A DNA stretch of 63,960 nucleotides from Cyanobacteria bacterium PR.3.49 (GTDB taxonomy: Bacteria > Cyanobacteriota > Vampirovibrionia > Obscuribacterales > Obscuribacteraceae). Below are positions 1 through 7,744 of this stretch, one piece after another; positions within the stretch are counted from its first letter, which is position 1; the number at the start of each line of letters is the position of its first letter. The position numbers and the translations under genes are program-made. Below the pieces are notes generated by a model. That model did not search any database, had not been told where the DNA came from, and saw only the letters and a program-made list of their open reading frames with translations. Where the stretch lies: positions 1 through 63,960 of the forward strand of contig PNKB01000007.1 of the NCBI GenBank assembly GCA_013997645.1. Direction: 5' to 3'.

Positions 1-729
1 ATCGTGGAAGAAACTCCCGTCCGGCACGCAGAAAAGGTTGTCGCTGACAGCATCTATGACGAAAGAATGCGCAGATATATTTCTGCTTCCGGTCTGCAGT
101 ATGCAGCCTCACAAATTTACAGGGATCAAGTTTTGCAGCCGGAGCTGTCGAGAGAAGATTTCGATATTGTCGAGGAAGACAGAAATTTGAATCTGCGCTT
201 GTACAAAGTCAAACGTCCAAAGCCGCGCGTTGAGCTTGTCGACAACTGGACCTGGGTGAAGAACAACGAGCAGGCCTATCGTAGCTTGAGCCTCGAAGAG
301 AAACCGCAAATCGACCTGCCGTTGATTGAAAAAATCGAAAACCAGAAAGCGGACTATCCGCAAGGATTTATAACGGAGAATTCCAAGCTCGAGGCGAGCT
401 GCGAGTTGCTGGTCGATAAACATGATCATGTCACGGTCGCAGTAAATACACCGCGACCATGCATGCTTATTTTGCGAGATCAGTTTTATCCTGGTTGGAA
501 AGCACGTTTAGATTCTATCGGTGTGCCTATTTACAGAGCGAATGGATTTACAAGGGCTGTGTACATAACTCAGGGTGCGCATGCAATTGAGTTCGATTAC
601 CAGCCGAAAAGTTTGAAGTATGGTTTGAGAGCCGCATTGGCGGCAATCTGTATTATGGTGATACTGGCATACATTGCCTTTGCTTCCAGTGTCTGGCGCT
701 TTGTGAAGTGGACGGCCGGACAAAAATAA
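1..729 (+). CDS. YfhO-like membrane protein, C-terminal part (5' truncated by window edge)
   Basis: The frame is open to base 1, so only the C-terminal 240-odd residues are present. A block near residues 151-170 (LRDQFYPGWKARLD) followed by IYRANGFTRAVYI and a hydrophobic helix near residues 208-230 is the pattern at the end of YfhO-family proteins, where a small beta domain precedes the last membrane helix. YfhO proteins are polytopic and linked to glycosyl transfer onto envelope polymers. The GTG at base 4 is internal, not a start. A different GT-C-like membrane protein with the same C-terminal domain is possible. Confidence 0.7.
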   Translation: MVEETPVRHAEKVVADSIYDERMRRYISASGLQYAASQIYRDQVLQPELSREDFDIVEEDRNLNLRLYKVKRPKPRVELVDNWTWVKNNEQAYRSLSLEEKPQIDLPLIEKIENQKADYPQGFITENSKLEASCELLVDKHDHVTVAVNTPRPCMLILRDQFYPGWKARLDSIGVPIYRANGFTRAVYITQGAHAIEFDYQPKSLKYGLRAALAAICIMVILAYIAFASSVWRFVKWTAGQK

Positions 730-783
730 GTTGCCAGGATGCTAGGATCATAAATACCGTTCCTGCGGTTGAACAGCAGTTTT

Positions 784-857
784 GCCCTCTTAGTTCAGCT
801 GGATAGAACACCTCCGTCCTAAGGAGGGTGTCGGGGGTTCGAATCCCTCAGAGGGTG
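784..857 (+). tRNA. tRNA-Arg (anticodon CCT)
   Basis: A complete cloverleaf can be drawn. The acceptor stem is GCCCTCT with AGAGGGT (one G-U pair), the D arm GTTC/GAAC, the anticodon stem CCTCC/GGAGG with loop GTCCTAA, and the T arm GGGGG/CCCTC with loop TTCGAAT. The anticodon CCT reads AGG arginine codons. The CCA end is not encoded, because CTT follows the discriminator G. It is followed at once by a strong terminator, so it is probably a single-gene transcript. Confidence 0.95.
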
Positions 858-867
858 CTTACTAACG

Positions 868-911
868 TAAAAGGGAAAGGCGATCCCCATGCCTTTCCCT
901 TTTACTTTTTT
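868..911 (+). terminator. Rho-independent terminator of tRNA-Arg
   Basis: A perfect inverted repeat (TAAAAGGGAAAGGC at 868-881 and its complement at 891-904) with a 9-base loop is followed by CTTTTTT. It lies 10 bases after the tRNA. Confidence 0.9.
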
Positions 912-1115
912 CGAACTGGAGACCAGTTCTGTAAACAGTCGATATTTACTCTATAAGCAAGACCCTTTCTAGTCTTTCAGTGATACGGTGAAAGAAAGCG
1001 TTGTTGTAGACTCCTCCCTAGGTAATAACTTCTTCTACTTGTTTCCACGTCACAGCCGCTCTTGCTTGGTGTGAGAGCAAGATGACTACTTCTTCTTCGA
1101 GCTAAACCCATAAAA

Positions 1116-1655
1116 CTAAGCTGTTTTTGCGCGCTTCCTTCCGCCTTTTTCGGGAGGTGAGTCGGCAAAGACGCCTTTCACTCTTTCGACGATCTCATCG
1201 TCGTCATCAATTTCTTCATCGCCTGCTTCTTCATCGACCTCATCGAAGTCGTCCGTCACGTCAGCTTCTTTGAACTTAACGCTGCGAACAGAATCACCCT
1301 TGATGGCTGTTTTCATTTCTGCGTTACCTCCAAAATTGTCTGACTGGGAACGTTTGGGAAAAGCAATTTGATCTGCGCTCACTACAGGCGTGACTCTCGC
1401 TTGACCGTTCTTGTCGGTCCAACGATCGAGCGCGAGTCTTCCTGTCGCGGTAACCTGCTGACCTTTGTCCAGATATTGTCCGGCTAGCTCAGCCAGGCGC
1501 CCCCAAGCGACAACGTTATAGAAGTCAGCTGATTCACTTTCCTTACTGTGATTGACAGCCACAACGAGAGTAGTTTTTAGCTTTCCGCTAGGAAGTTGTA
1601 TTTGTTCGGGAGCCTTCACGAGATTCCCCACTATTGAAATATTGGCAAGACCCAT
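1116..1655 (-). CDS. ssb: Single-stranded DNA-binding protein
   Basis: This is a 179-residue SSB with an N-terminal OB fold (MGLANISIVGNLVKAPEQ, DFYNVVAWGRLAELAGQYL, GQQVTATGRL). It coats single-stranded DNA in replication, repair and recombination. The ATG is preceded by a good ribosome site (GGAGG, 7 bases away). The tail is unusual. A strongly acidic stretch at about residues 134-160 is present, but the protein ends in basic GRKRAKTA instead of the acidic DDIPF-type tip that recruits partner proteins in most bacterial SSBs. It may be a secondary SSB, with the main copy elsewhere. Transcribed divergently from the kinase at 1830. Confidence 0.92.
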   Translation of the reverse strand: MGLANISIVGNLVKAPEQIQLPSGKLKTTLVVAVNHSKESESADFYNVVAWGRLAELAGQYLDKGQQVTATGRLALDRWTDKNGQARVTPVVSADQIAFPKRSQSDNFGGNAEMKTAIKGDSVRSVKFKEADVTDDFDEVDEEAGDEEIDDDDEIVERVKGVFADSPPEKGGRKRAKTA

Positions 1656-1724
1656 AACTCTACCTCCGACAGGCGTGGCGCCTGCATTAGGGGTACGACT
1701 CAGTTGCAGTGGGGAGATGATTAA

Positions 1725-1754
1725 AAGTTAGCATGCCATACGAACGTATGTCAA
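1725..1754 (-). promoter_or_regulatory. Putative ssb promoter containing a palindrome
   Basis: On the minus strand TTGACA (1749-1754) and TAACTT (1725-1730) are 18 bases apart. A 14-base inverted repeat, CATACGAACGTATG (1737-1750), sits over the -35/spacer region and could be a repressor site. Its CGAAC half partly resembles Gram-positive SOS boxes, but the other half does not fit. Promoter and operator are inferred from sequence only. Confidence 0.45.
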
Positions 1755-1829
1755 CTCTTGACTTTTCCTTGACAGAAAAGACCCGTCTTTTGGGCTTTAC
1801 GGCTCGATTGATAGCTGTATGGCAGTGGT

Positions 1830-3038
1830 ATGAATCTAATGCTGTATCGGATTCGTGAGGCACGGCAGTATGTGCAAGTGCCGGAGTTAAAACTCGTAAT
1901 GCAAAGCTCCGCCGATTGGTTTCAACGGTATAGATTTTGCCAGCCGCTCGGACAGGGCGGCATGGGCGTTATTTATCTGGCTGAAGACAAGGCGCAGGGA
2001 AATCTGCAGTGCGTGGTCAAACAGCTGATCAGCAAGCCTTCCAACCCGGACGAACAATTCGAAGCAGAAAGACTGTTCAAGCGCGAAGTCGATATATTGC
2101 GCCAATTGGATCATTCCGGTATCGTTCGCTTTTCCGATTTCCACGTTACCGACGACGGCAAGTACTTCCTTGTAATGGATTATGTGCCGGGCAAGAATTT
2201 AGACAGTATCGTGCAAAATTATGGGCCGTTCGGCTCGGAAGCTACCGTGGAGATTGGTATTCAGTGCTGTGAAGTTCTCGAATATTTGCATGAGCGCGAT
2301 TATCCAATCATTTATAGAGATCTAAAACCGAGCAATTTGATGCTCACACCGGAAGGACAGATCGTATTCATAGACTTCGGCATTGCTCGTATGTTCATGC
2401 CGAAACAGGCAGCAACACGTGTAGTTACAGCAGGCTACTCTCCGCCGGAGCAATACTTCGGACGTCCGGAAACCCGCAGTGACCTGTATGCCCTTGGTGC
2501 AACGCTCGGTCATCTTTGCACGGGAGTGCGCCCGAAGCCTCTTACGGTGAGCGCTCCCGGCCTCACGCATCCGGATGTGATTCCTGAATTGGATGATTTG
2601 ATCCGCCGGCTGACTGCTCACAATCCCGAAGACAGACCGTTCAGCGCGCGTGAGATCCGCTATGAACTGTACAAGATCTATCACAGCATTCATCCCGATT
2701 TCGAAATTCCGGAGGAAGCCATGACAGCCGCTCCGGCAAAACCAATCAAGCATGAAGGGCCGGTTACCAATCCGAATTTGCGATCCGGTCTGCATTCCGA
2801 TTCGAGCAAACGTCCTGCCAATTGGCTTGATCGCGAGCAGCCTAAAGAAGAAGATTTGCAGAAGGTGACACGAAAAGACGCAGAACGATTCGATCCAGCC
2901 AGCATGCACTCAGGCCGCAAGACCAGCGAACGCCTGAGTCGACCGGACGCGCGCGATTCCAATTATAGAAAACGAACACAAGCACAGCAACCGTCAGTCA
3001 GTTTTTGGGACAAACTCAAACAGTTTTTCAACAGATAG
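1830..3038 (+). CDS. Soluble Ser/Thr protein kinase
   Basis: This is a Hanks-type kinase that phosphorylates proteins on Ser/Thr. Counting from the ATG at 1830, the glycine loop GQGGMG is at 41-46, the ATP lysine at K64, helix-C Glu at E86, the catalytic loop IYRDLKPSN at 161-169 (Tyr in place of the usual His) and DFG at 182-184. The activation segment ends in GYSPPEQY. About 130 residues of charged, low-complexity sequence follow, with no membrane helix. The ATG at 1899 (MQSSADWFQRYRF) is an equally good start and would remove a 23-residue extension. The gene converges with ddl, with 3 bases between the two stops. Substrates cannot be told from sequence. Confidence 0.9.
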   Translation: MNLMLYRIREARQYVQVPELKLVMQSSADWFQRYRFCQPLGQGGMGVIYLAEDKAQGNLQCVVKQLISKPSNPDEQFEAERLFKREVDILRQLDHSGIVRFSDFHVTDDGKYFLVMDYVPGKNLDSIVQNYGPFGSEATVEIGIQCCEVLEYLHERDYPIIYRDLKPSNLMLTPEGQIVFIDFGIARMFMPKQAATRVVTAGYSPPEQYFGRPETRSDLYALGATLGHLCTGVRPKPLTVSAPGLTHPDVIPELDDLIRRLTAHNPEDRPFSAREIRYELYKIYHSIHPDFEIPEEAMTAAPAKPIKHEGPVTNPNLRSGLHSDSSKRPANWLDREQPKEEDLQKVTRKDAERFDPASMHSGRKTSERLSRPDARDSNYRKRTQAQQPSVSFWDKLKQFFNR

Positions 3039-3041
3039 ATG

Positions 3042-4283
3042 CTATTTAAATAGTGCTTTGAAGCCGATCTCGCGAGCCAATGCTGTTTTGCGCGCATAAG
3101 TGTCTTCAGCTCGATCCAGGATTGTCGTTATTACTTCCGTGTAGAAATGCGGTGGCTTGCAATTCATCCACAGATAGAAAGAAAACGATCCTGGAATCGT
3201 GTTGATCTCGTTGAAGTAGAGCACATTAGTGCGTTTGTCGAGCATAAAATCTATTCGCGAAACGCCGGAACAATTCAAGACTTTGAACGCTTTGACGGCA
3301 TACTCTCGCGCTTGTGTTTTCAACTCTTCGGGTAAATCCGGCGGATCGATAACTCTGGTAAGAGATGCCATGCCGGCCAGCGTGTTGTCGCCTTTCTTGC
3401 TTCCGCCTCGCAGATACTTGTCTTCATAAGTAAGCTCGTCACCGGAGGAAGAGACGGGAATTTCAACGACTGATGCCTTCGGCTCACCGTCATCGATTAC
3501 GGAAACATTGAGTTCCATTTTGTCATCCAGACATGGCTCTACAATAGCCCCAACGTCATACTTTAGTGCCAGAACAATTGCCGAATTGAATTCTTCAATA
3601 TTGCGCACTTTGGCCACTCCAATGCTGGAGCCGAGGTTGAGCGGTTTTATAAATAGCGGAAATGACTCCAGTCCGGGATGTTGCAAAACTTGCTCGCGCA
3701 AGAAATCCAAATGATTGCCGTAGTCAGCCTCAATAGATTCGCGCTTGACGACGACTCCCGGCAATACCGGTATGCCATGACTCTCGACCAGTTTTTTAGC
3801 GTGATACTTGCTCATTCCTAACGCTGATGCAAGTACGTTGCAACCGGTGTAAGGAACGTCCGCCAATTCTAAAAGACCCTGAATACAGCCGTCTTCTCCA
3901 TATGTTCCATGAAAAGCCGGCAAGAAAATATCGACATGAATGACTGATTCAGATGCTCGATTCAGCATCGAATATGGTGCTTTGTCACTGGTTTTCGGTC
4001 TTCTTATCGTCAGACCTTTTATGTTGGGCTCAGGCAGGATGGTTACTTCATGAACACTGCTCAAAGATGCCGGCATGCGCCGGTAGAAGCTTTTCTCGAG
4101 CAGCGCATCGCCGCTGTACCATTTGCCTTGAGGTGAGATGTAAACGGGAATGGGGCGATACTTCACCGTGTCCATCGCCTTAATCAGCTGCAGACCGGTA
4201 ATGATGGAAATTTCGTGCTCAACCGATCGCCCGCCGAAGAGCACCGCTACAGTCTTTCTTTTTTTGTCCCCATTTGCATGCAT
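3042..4283 (-). CDS. ddl: D-alanine--D-alanine ligase family protein
   Basis: This ATP-grasp ligase makes the D-Ala-D-Ala dipeptide that MurF adds to the peptidoglycan stem. Visible motifs are LFGGRSVEHEIS near residues 15-26, PYTGCNVLASALGMSK in the middle domain, FIKPLNLGSSIGVAKV (ATP site) and the metal/product motif RIDFML...FNEINTIPG. At 413 residues it is longer than the usual 310-370, and the residues after NTIPG (SFSFYLW) differ from the usual GFT, so the second substrate might differ. It is the last gene of the mur operon, 12 bases after the murF stop. Confidence 0.88.
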   Translation of the reverse strand: MHANGDKKRKTVAVLFGGRSVEHEISIITGLQLIKAMDTVKYRPIPVYISPQGKWYSGDALLEKSFYRRMPASLSSVHEVTILPEPNIKGLTIRRPKTSDKAPYSMLNRASESVIHVDIFLPAFHGTYGEDGCIQGLLELADVPYTGCNVLASALGMSKYHAKKLVESHGIPVLPGVVVKRESIEADYGNHLDFLREQVLQHPGLESFPLFIKPLNLGSSIGVAKVRNIEEFNSAIVLALKYDVGAIVEPCLDDKMELNVSVIDDGEPKASVVEIPVSSSGDELTYEDKYLRGGSKKGDNTLAGMASLTRVIDPPDLPEELKTQAREYAVKAFKVLNCSGVSRIDFMLDKRTNVLYFNEINTIPGSFSFYLWMNCKPPHFYTEVITTILDRAEDTYARKTALAREIGFKALFK

Positions 4284-4295
4284 TGACTGTATTTC

Positions 4296-6011
4296 CTAAA
4301 ATACCGGGACCGTTTCATAAAGATCGGGCAGATCGTTTTCAATCAAAACCGTGTCGCCGTCCTGGCAATAATCATGGCCAAGAAAACTAAATGCTTCGGA
4401 CATCTTGTCGAATTTTTTGATCTTTTCTTCCGGCATCCCACCCTGGCAGAGCCCGTCCAGAAGTGCCTGGCGATTGGTCGAGCCGACTATAGCCACCATG
4501 TCGCAAACAGCCGCCGCCAGCTGGGCGGCCTTTTTGTTTTCTTCGAACTGTCTGTCACCCAGTTCCACCATGCCCGGCGTCACCAATACACGACGTCCGC
4601 TTCTCTGTTGTGAAAGCACTTCCAGGGCAGCGGCAAAGCCCACCGGGTTGGAGTTGTAAGCATCATTCAAACGCAGGACTCGTCCCTGGCGAATCGCTTT
4701 GCCGTTGGCATGGGCAATGAAGGATGCCGGTGTCGTCTTAACGGGCTCGAGGCGATTGCTCTCGGTTTTTACATGACGTATGGCGGCAATCACCAAATCT
4801 GGATTCAAGCCCAATGAAACAGCCATGGTGAACGAAGCAAGTATGTTGCCCAGCATCGGCTTGCCCAGCAACTTGGTGAATCCTTTATAGGACCTGCCTT
4901 CATAATCGATGATGAAAGAGGTGCCGTCCGCGCTTGCCTCAATGTCATGCATGTAAGCATCAAGATGTCCTGTGCCGGCATCCAATCCGTAAATGCGGGT
5001 GATTCGCTTTGGATTATCCTGGGCGACTCGGCGGCAGAATTCATTGTCACCATTGACCACAAGTATTCCGTCGGCAGGAACCGCCTGTGCCAGTTCCGAT
5101 TTTGCTTTGAAAACGTTTTCTGCAGACCCGAATCTCTCCAGGTGCATGCCGCCGATGGCTGTAATAATGGCGGCATCAGGGGGCGTGAGAGTGCACATTC
5201 GTCTGATGGAACCTATGTAGTAGGCGCCCATTTCCACAACGGCAAAACGATGCCCTGGCCGCATGCGTTCTCTAATTTCCCTGGTCATGCCCATATAGCT
5301 ATTGATGCTGCGCGGCGTGCTGAAAGTCGGTCCGACTGTTGAAAGGATGTCGGCCAGTATGACTTTTGTGCTGGTTTTGCCGTAGCTGCCGGTGATGCCG
5401 ACGATTCTCGGTTTGACGGTGCGAATGATGGCACGCGCGTCATTGGCGAAATTTTCCTGCAGCTCCTTTTCTTTGCCGGACAAAATCAGCTTGGCCAGTA
5501 CTAAGAAGAGCGGCTGACATTGAATCAGCAGTACTGATGCAGCCAGGAAAACAGGCAGTTTGTACACTTGCGCCAGGCAATAGGATGCCACCGCTGTCAG
5601 TGTCACAGCGGCAACATAAATCCACATTGCCAGTCGAAAAATGCGCCGGGCCCGCTCGGTCATCTTCAAAGTGATTTTGCCGGTGCCGGTCGGATCTTCT
5701 TCCTGTCTAGCCAGGCGAAGCAATGCCAAGCAGGCGAATACACCGGTGAGAAAAGTTCCTCTTGTGTCCACTGCGAGAAAAACAGCGCTCAATCCAGCAC
5801 AAAACAGTGTCAGCGATGTTCCTTTCTTATCGTAGGCATGTTTCTCTAAAATCCAGTCGATGAAACGCTTACCTTCGTACTCTTGCTGCTGGAAATACTG
5901 CAAGTAACGCATTCCCCGCTTTTCAAAAAAGCCGATGTTTCCCAGTGCTGCAAGGGCGATGCCTACGCCGATAGATTCAGGAGAGGCAGAAAATTCTTCA
6001 AACATTGGCAA
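4296..6011 (-). CDS. murF: UDP-N-acetylmuramoyl-tripeptide--D-Ala-D-Ala ligase with membrane N-terminus
   Basis: The C-terminal two thirds are a Mur ligase: P-loop GITGSYGKTSTK at 205-216, SINSYMGMTRE, VVEMGAYYIGSI, GDNEFCRR, and a C-terminal domain with LNDAYNSNPVGFAAAL and MVELG. This is the MurF pattern (D-Ala-D-Ala addition, the last cytoplasmic stem step). The first 200 residues are odd. In place of the soluble UDP-sugar domain there are about four hydrophobic helices (roughly 64-80, 84-100, 127-148, 152-177). At 571 residues it is about 110 longer than usual MurF. It overlaps the upstream hydrolase by 14 bases. MurF is favoured over MurT because ddl is adjacent and no gatD lies nearby. 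Confidence 0.85.
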   Translation of the reverse strand: MPMFEEFSASPESIGVGIALAALGNIGFFEKRGMRYLQYFQQQEYEGKRFIDWILEKHAYDKKGTSLTLFCAGLSAVFLAVDTRGTFLTGVFACLALLRLARQEEDPTGTGKITLKMTERARRIFRLAMWIYVAAVTLTAVASYCLAQVYKLPVFLAASVLLIQCQPLFLVLAKLILSGKEKELQENFANDARAIIRTVKPRIVGITGSYGKTSTKVILADILSTVGPTFSTPRSINSYMGMTREIRERMRPGHRFAVVEMGAYYIGSIRRMCTLTPPDAAIITAIGGMHLERFGSAENVFKAKSELAQAVPADGILVVNGDNEFCRRVAQDNPKRITRIYGLDAGTGHLDAYMHDIEASADGTSFIIDYEGRSYKGFTKLLGKPMLGNILASFTMAVSLGLNPDLVIAAIRHVKTESNRLEPVKTTPASFIAHANGKAIRQGRVLRLNDAYNSNPVGFAAALEVLSQQRSGRRVLVTPGMVELGDRQFEENKKAAQLAAAVCDMVAIVGSTNRQALLDGLCQGGMPEEKIKKFDKMSEAFSFLGHDYCQDGDTVLIENDLPDLYETVPVF

Positions 6012-6792
6012 GATCTCCTTGTCGCACAGCAGGAGATTCCAGCTTTTGATTGTTCAAGAATTCCAGTATGTAACAAGCACAAAGATGAGCGCCTTCATCG
6101 ATGAAAGGAAAGTGATCCTTTTCCGGCAGTACGAGCAATTGCGAGTTCGGTATCAACGACTTGAGCCGGTAGCCCATCTCGACCGGTGTTTCTTGATCCT
6201 TTTCTCCCCAGAGAAGAAATGTCGGGCAACTGATTTGTCCTGCGTCCGAGCTTTGATCTTCATTGACAGTTTTCACAAGGATGTTTTTCAATACACCGGC
6301 ATTTCGATAATCTCGAGAGGCGTACCTAGGAACGAACCACTCTTCAAAGTACTTAGTGCCGAAGGTTGAATCGCACCATTTGAGAGTGTTGGAGAGCAAT
6401 TTCAATACCTTGGCGCGATAGAGGCGTTTGCCTTTCATCTGCGATCTGAGGCCGCCGGAATTGATAAGAACAAGGGCGCTGACGCGTTTTTTATGGCGAA
6501 CAGCCATGCGCATGCCCACTCTTCCGCCGAATGAATGCCCAATTACTATCGCACTTTCCAGCCCCAACTTTTCGAACAATTCATCGATGCAGCGCGCGTA
6601 ATCAATAGTATCCCAGTCATCTTTCGGTTTTTCGGTTTTTCCGAATCCCGGAAAATCGATCAAATACACCTGATGGAAGCGCGACAGCAAATCGCCCAAA
6701 ACACGCATGGATTCAAGCGACTGCCCCCAACCGTGCAACATCACGATCGGGCTGCCGACTGCACCCAATTTGACGTAATTTATTTCTGTCAC
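5998..6792 (-). CDS. Alpha/beta hydrolase
   Basis: The 264-residue protein has an alpha/beta-hydrolase fold: oxyanion motif LHGWGQS (19-25), nucleophile elbow GHSFGG (Ser87), acid in LLWGEKDQETP and His in PEKDHFPF. It has no signal peptide, so it should act in the cytoplasm. It sits between murB and murF in the cell-wall operon (25 bases after the murB stop, overlapping murF by 14), which suggests an envelope or lipid-ester substrate. The substrate is unknown. Confidence 0.85.
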   Translation of the reverse strand: MTEINYVKLGAVGSPIVMLHGWGQSLESMRVLGDLLSRFHQVYLIDFPGFGKTEKPKDDWDTIDYARCIDELFEKLGLESAIVIGHSFGGRVGMRMAVRHKKRVSALVLINSGGLRSQMKGKRLYRAKVLKLLSNTLKWCDSTFGTKYFEEWFVPRYASRDYRNAGVLKNILVKTVNEDQSSDAGQISCPTFLLWGEKDQETPVEMGYRLKSLIPNSQLLVLPEKDHFPFIDEGAHLCACYILEFLNNQKLESPAVRQGDLANV

Positions 6793-6817
6793 TTAGTTTG
6801 ATCCATATTGCTTGTCG

Positions 6818-7744
6818 TCAGGGTCCCCAAACCGCTCTTTCTTCCTTTGTAAATTCTCCCAGCGTTTTCCACTCGGGATTGAGTCTCACTCCAAATTTGT
6901 CCATGACCCGATTTTGCATCTTGTGCAGTAAGCTCGTTACCTGATCTGATGTAGCCCCGCCAAGATTGATCACGAAATTAGCGTGCAGGGCGGAAACGGC
7001 AGCCTGACCTTCTTTCAATTCTTTGGCACCGGACTGATCGAGCAGCATTCCTGCCGCCTTGGTCGGTTCTGGATTTTTGAAAGTGCTGCCTGCATTTGGA
7101 AAACCGATTGGCTGCGTGCGCAGTCGATACTCCTCATTGTGCCTGATTCGCACTTCAATTTCTTCGGGACGGTCGGTATTGAGCCTGAGTTTCGCAGACA
7201 AAACGGCATGCTTACTAGGATCCAGGGCACAGCGCCGGTAAACGAATCCAAGCTCGTCCTTTTTGAGTGTAATTATTTTGTTGACAGTGGCGTCGTAAAT
7301 CGTGGCTTCCTCGACTATTTCCGACATTGAGCTGCCGTGAGCACCGGCATTCATGATCACGCCGCCGCCGACTGTACCGGGTATGCCGGCTGCAAACTCC
7401 AGCCCGCACAGACCCCATTGAGCCGCATGCCGGGCCAGATGCGGTAGCCTTGATCCGGCGCCAGCTTCAATCAAATCGTGTTCAAGTCGTTCCACAGCTG
7501 TTATTTGAGTGGTTCTCACCACAGTGCCTGCAAAGCCTTTTGAAGAAACCAACAAGTTAGAGCCGCCGCCCAGGACGAACCATGGTTCGCTGCCCTTGGA
7601 CAAATCGTCTATGATTGCCGCCAGCTCGTCTGCCGAGGACGGCTGGATCAAGCGTTTTGCTTCTCCGCCGATTTTAAGTGTGGTGTAGCGCGCCAAAGGA
7701 GCGTCGCTTTGCACTTCTTTTATCCCTGGCTTTTTTTCAAGCAT
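6818..7744 (-). CDS. murB: UDP-N-acetylenolpyruvoylglucosamine reductase
   Basis: MurB is a flavoprotein that reduces UDP-GlcNAc-enolpyruvate to UDP-MurNAc with NADPH. The 308 residues show the FAD-binding motifs YTTLKIGG (20-27), GGGSNLL (59-65) and LEFAAGIPGTVGGGVIMNAG, then YRRC and NAGSTFKNP, whose Ser is the usual proton donor. The region GMLLDQSG..K..G.A.VS..HANF is also typical. Its start lies inside the 3' end of murC (25-base overlap), indicating coupled translation. Confidence 0.95.
   Translation of the reverse strand: MLEKKPGIKEVQSDAPLARYTTLKIGGEAKRLIQPSSADELAAIIDDLSKGSEPWFVLGGGSNLLVSSKGFAGTVVRTTQITAVERLEHDLIEAGAGSRLPHLARHAAQWGLCGLEFAAGIPGTVGGGVIMNAGAHGSSMSEIVEEATIYDATVNKIITLKKDELGFVYRRCALDPSKHAVLSAKLRLNTDRPEEIEVRIRHNEEYRLRTQPIGFPNAGSTFKNPEPTKAAGMLLDQSGAKELKEGQAAVSALHANFVINLGGATSDQVTSLLHKMQNRVMDKFGVRLNPEWKTLGEFTKEERAVWGP

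Noticed and set aside
913..929. Hairpin GAACTGG/CCAGTTC as the ssb terminator
   Set aside because: It lies nearly 190 bases past the ssb stop and has no T run on the minus strand.
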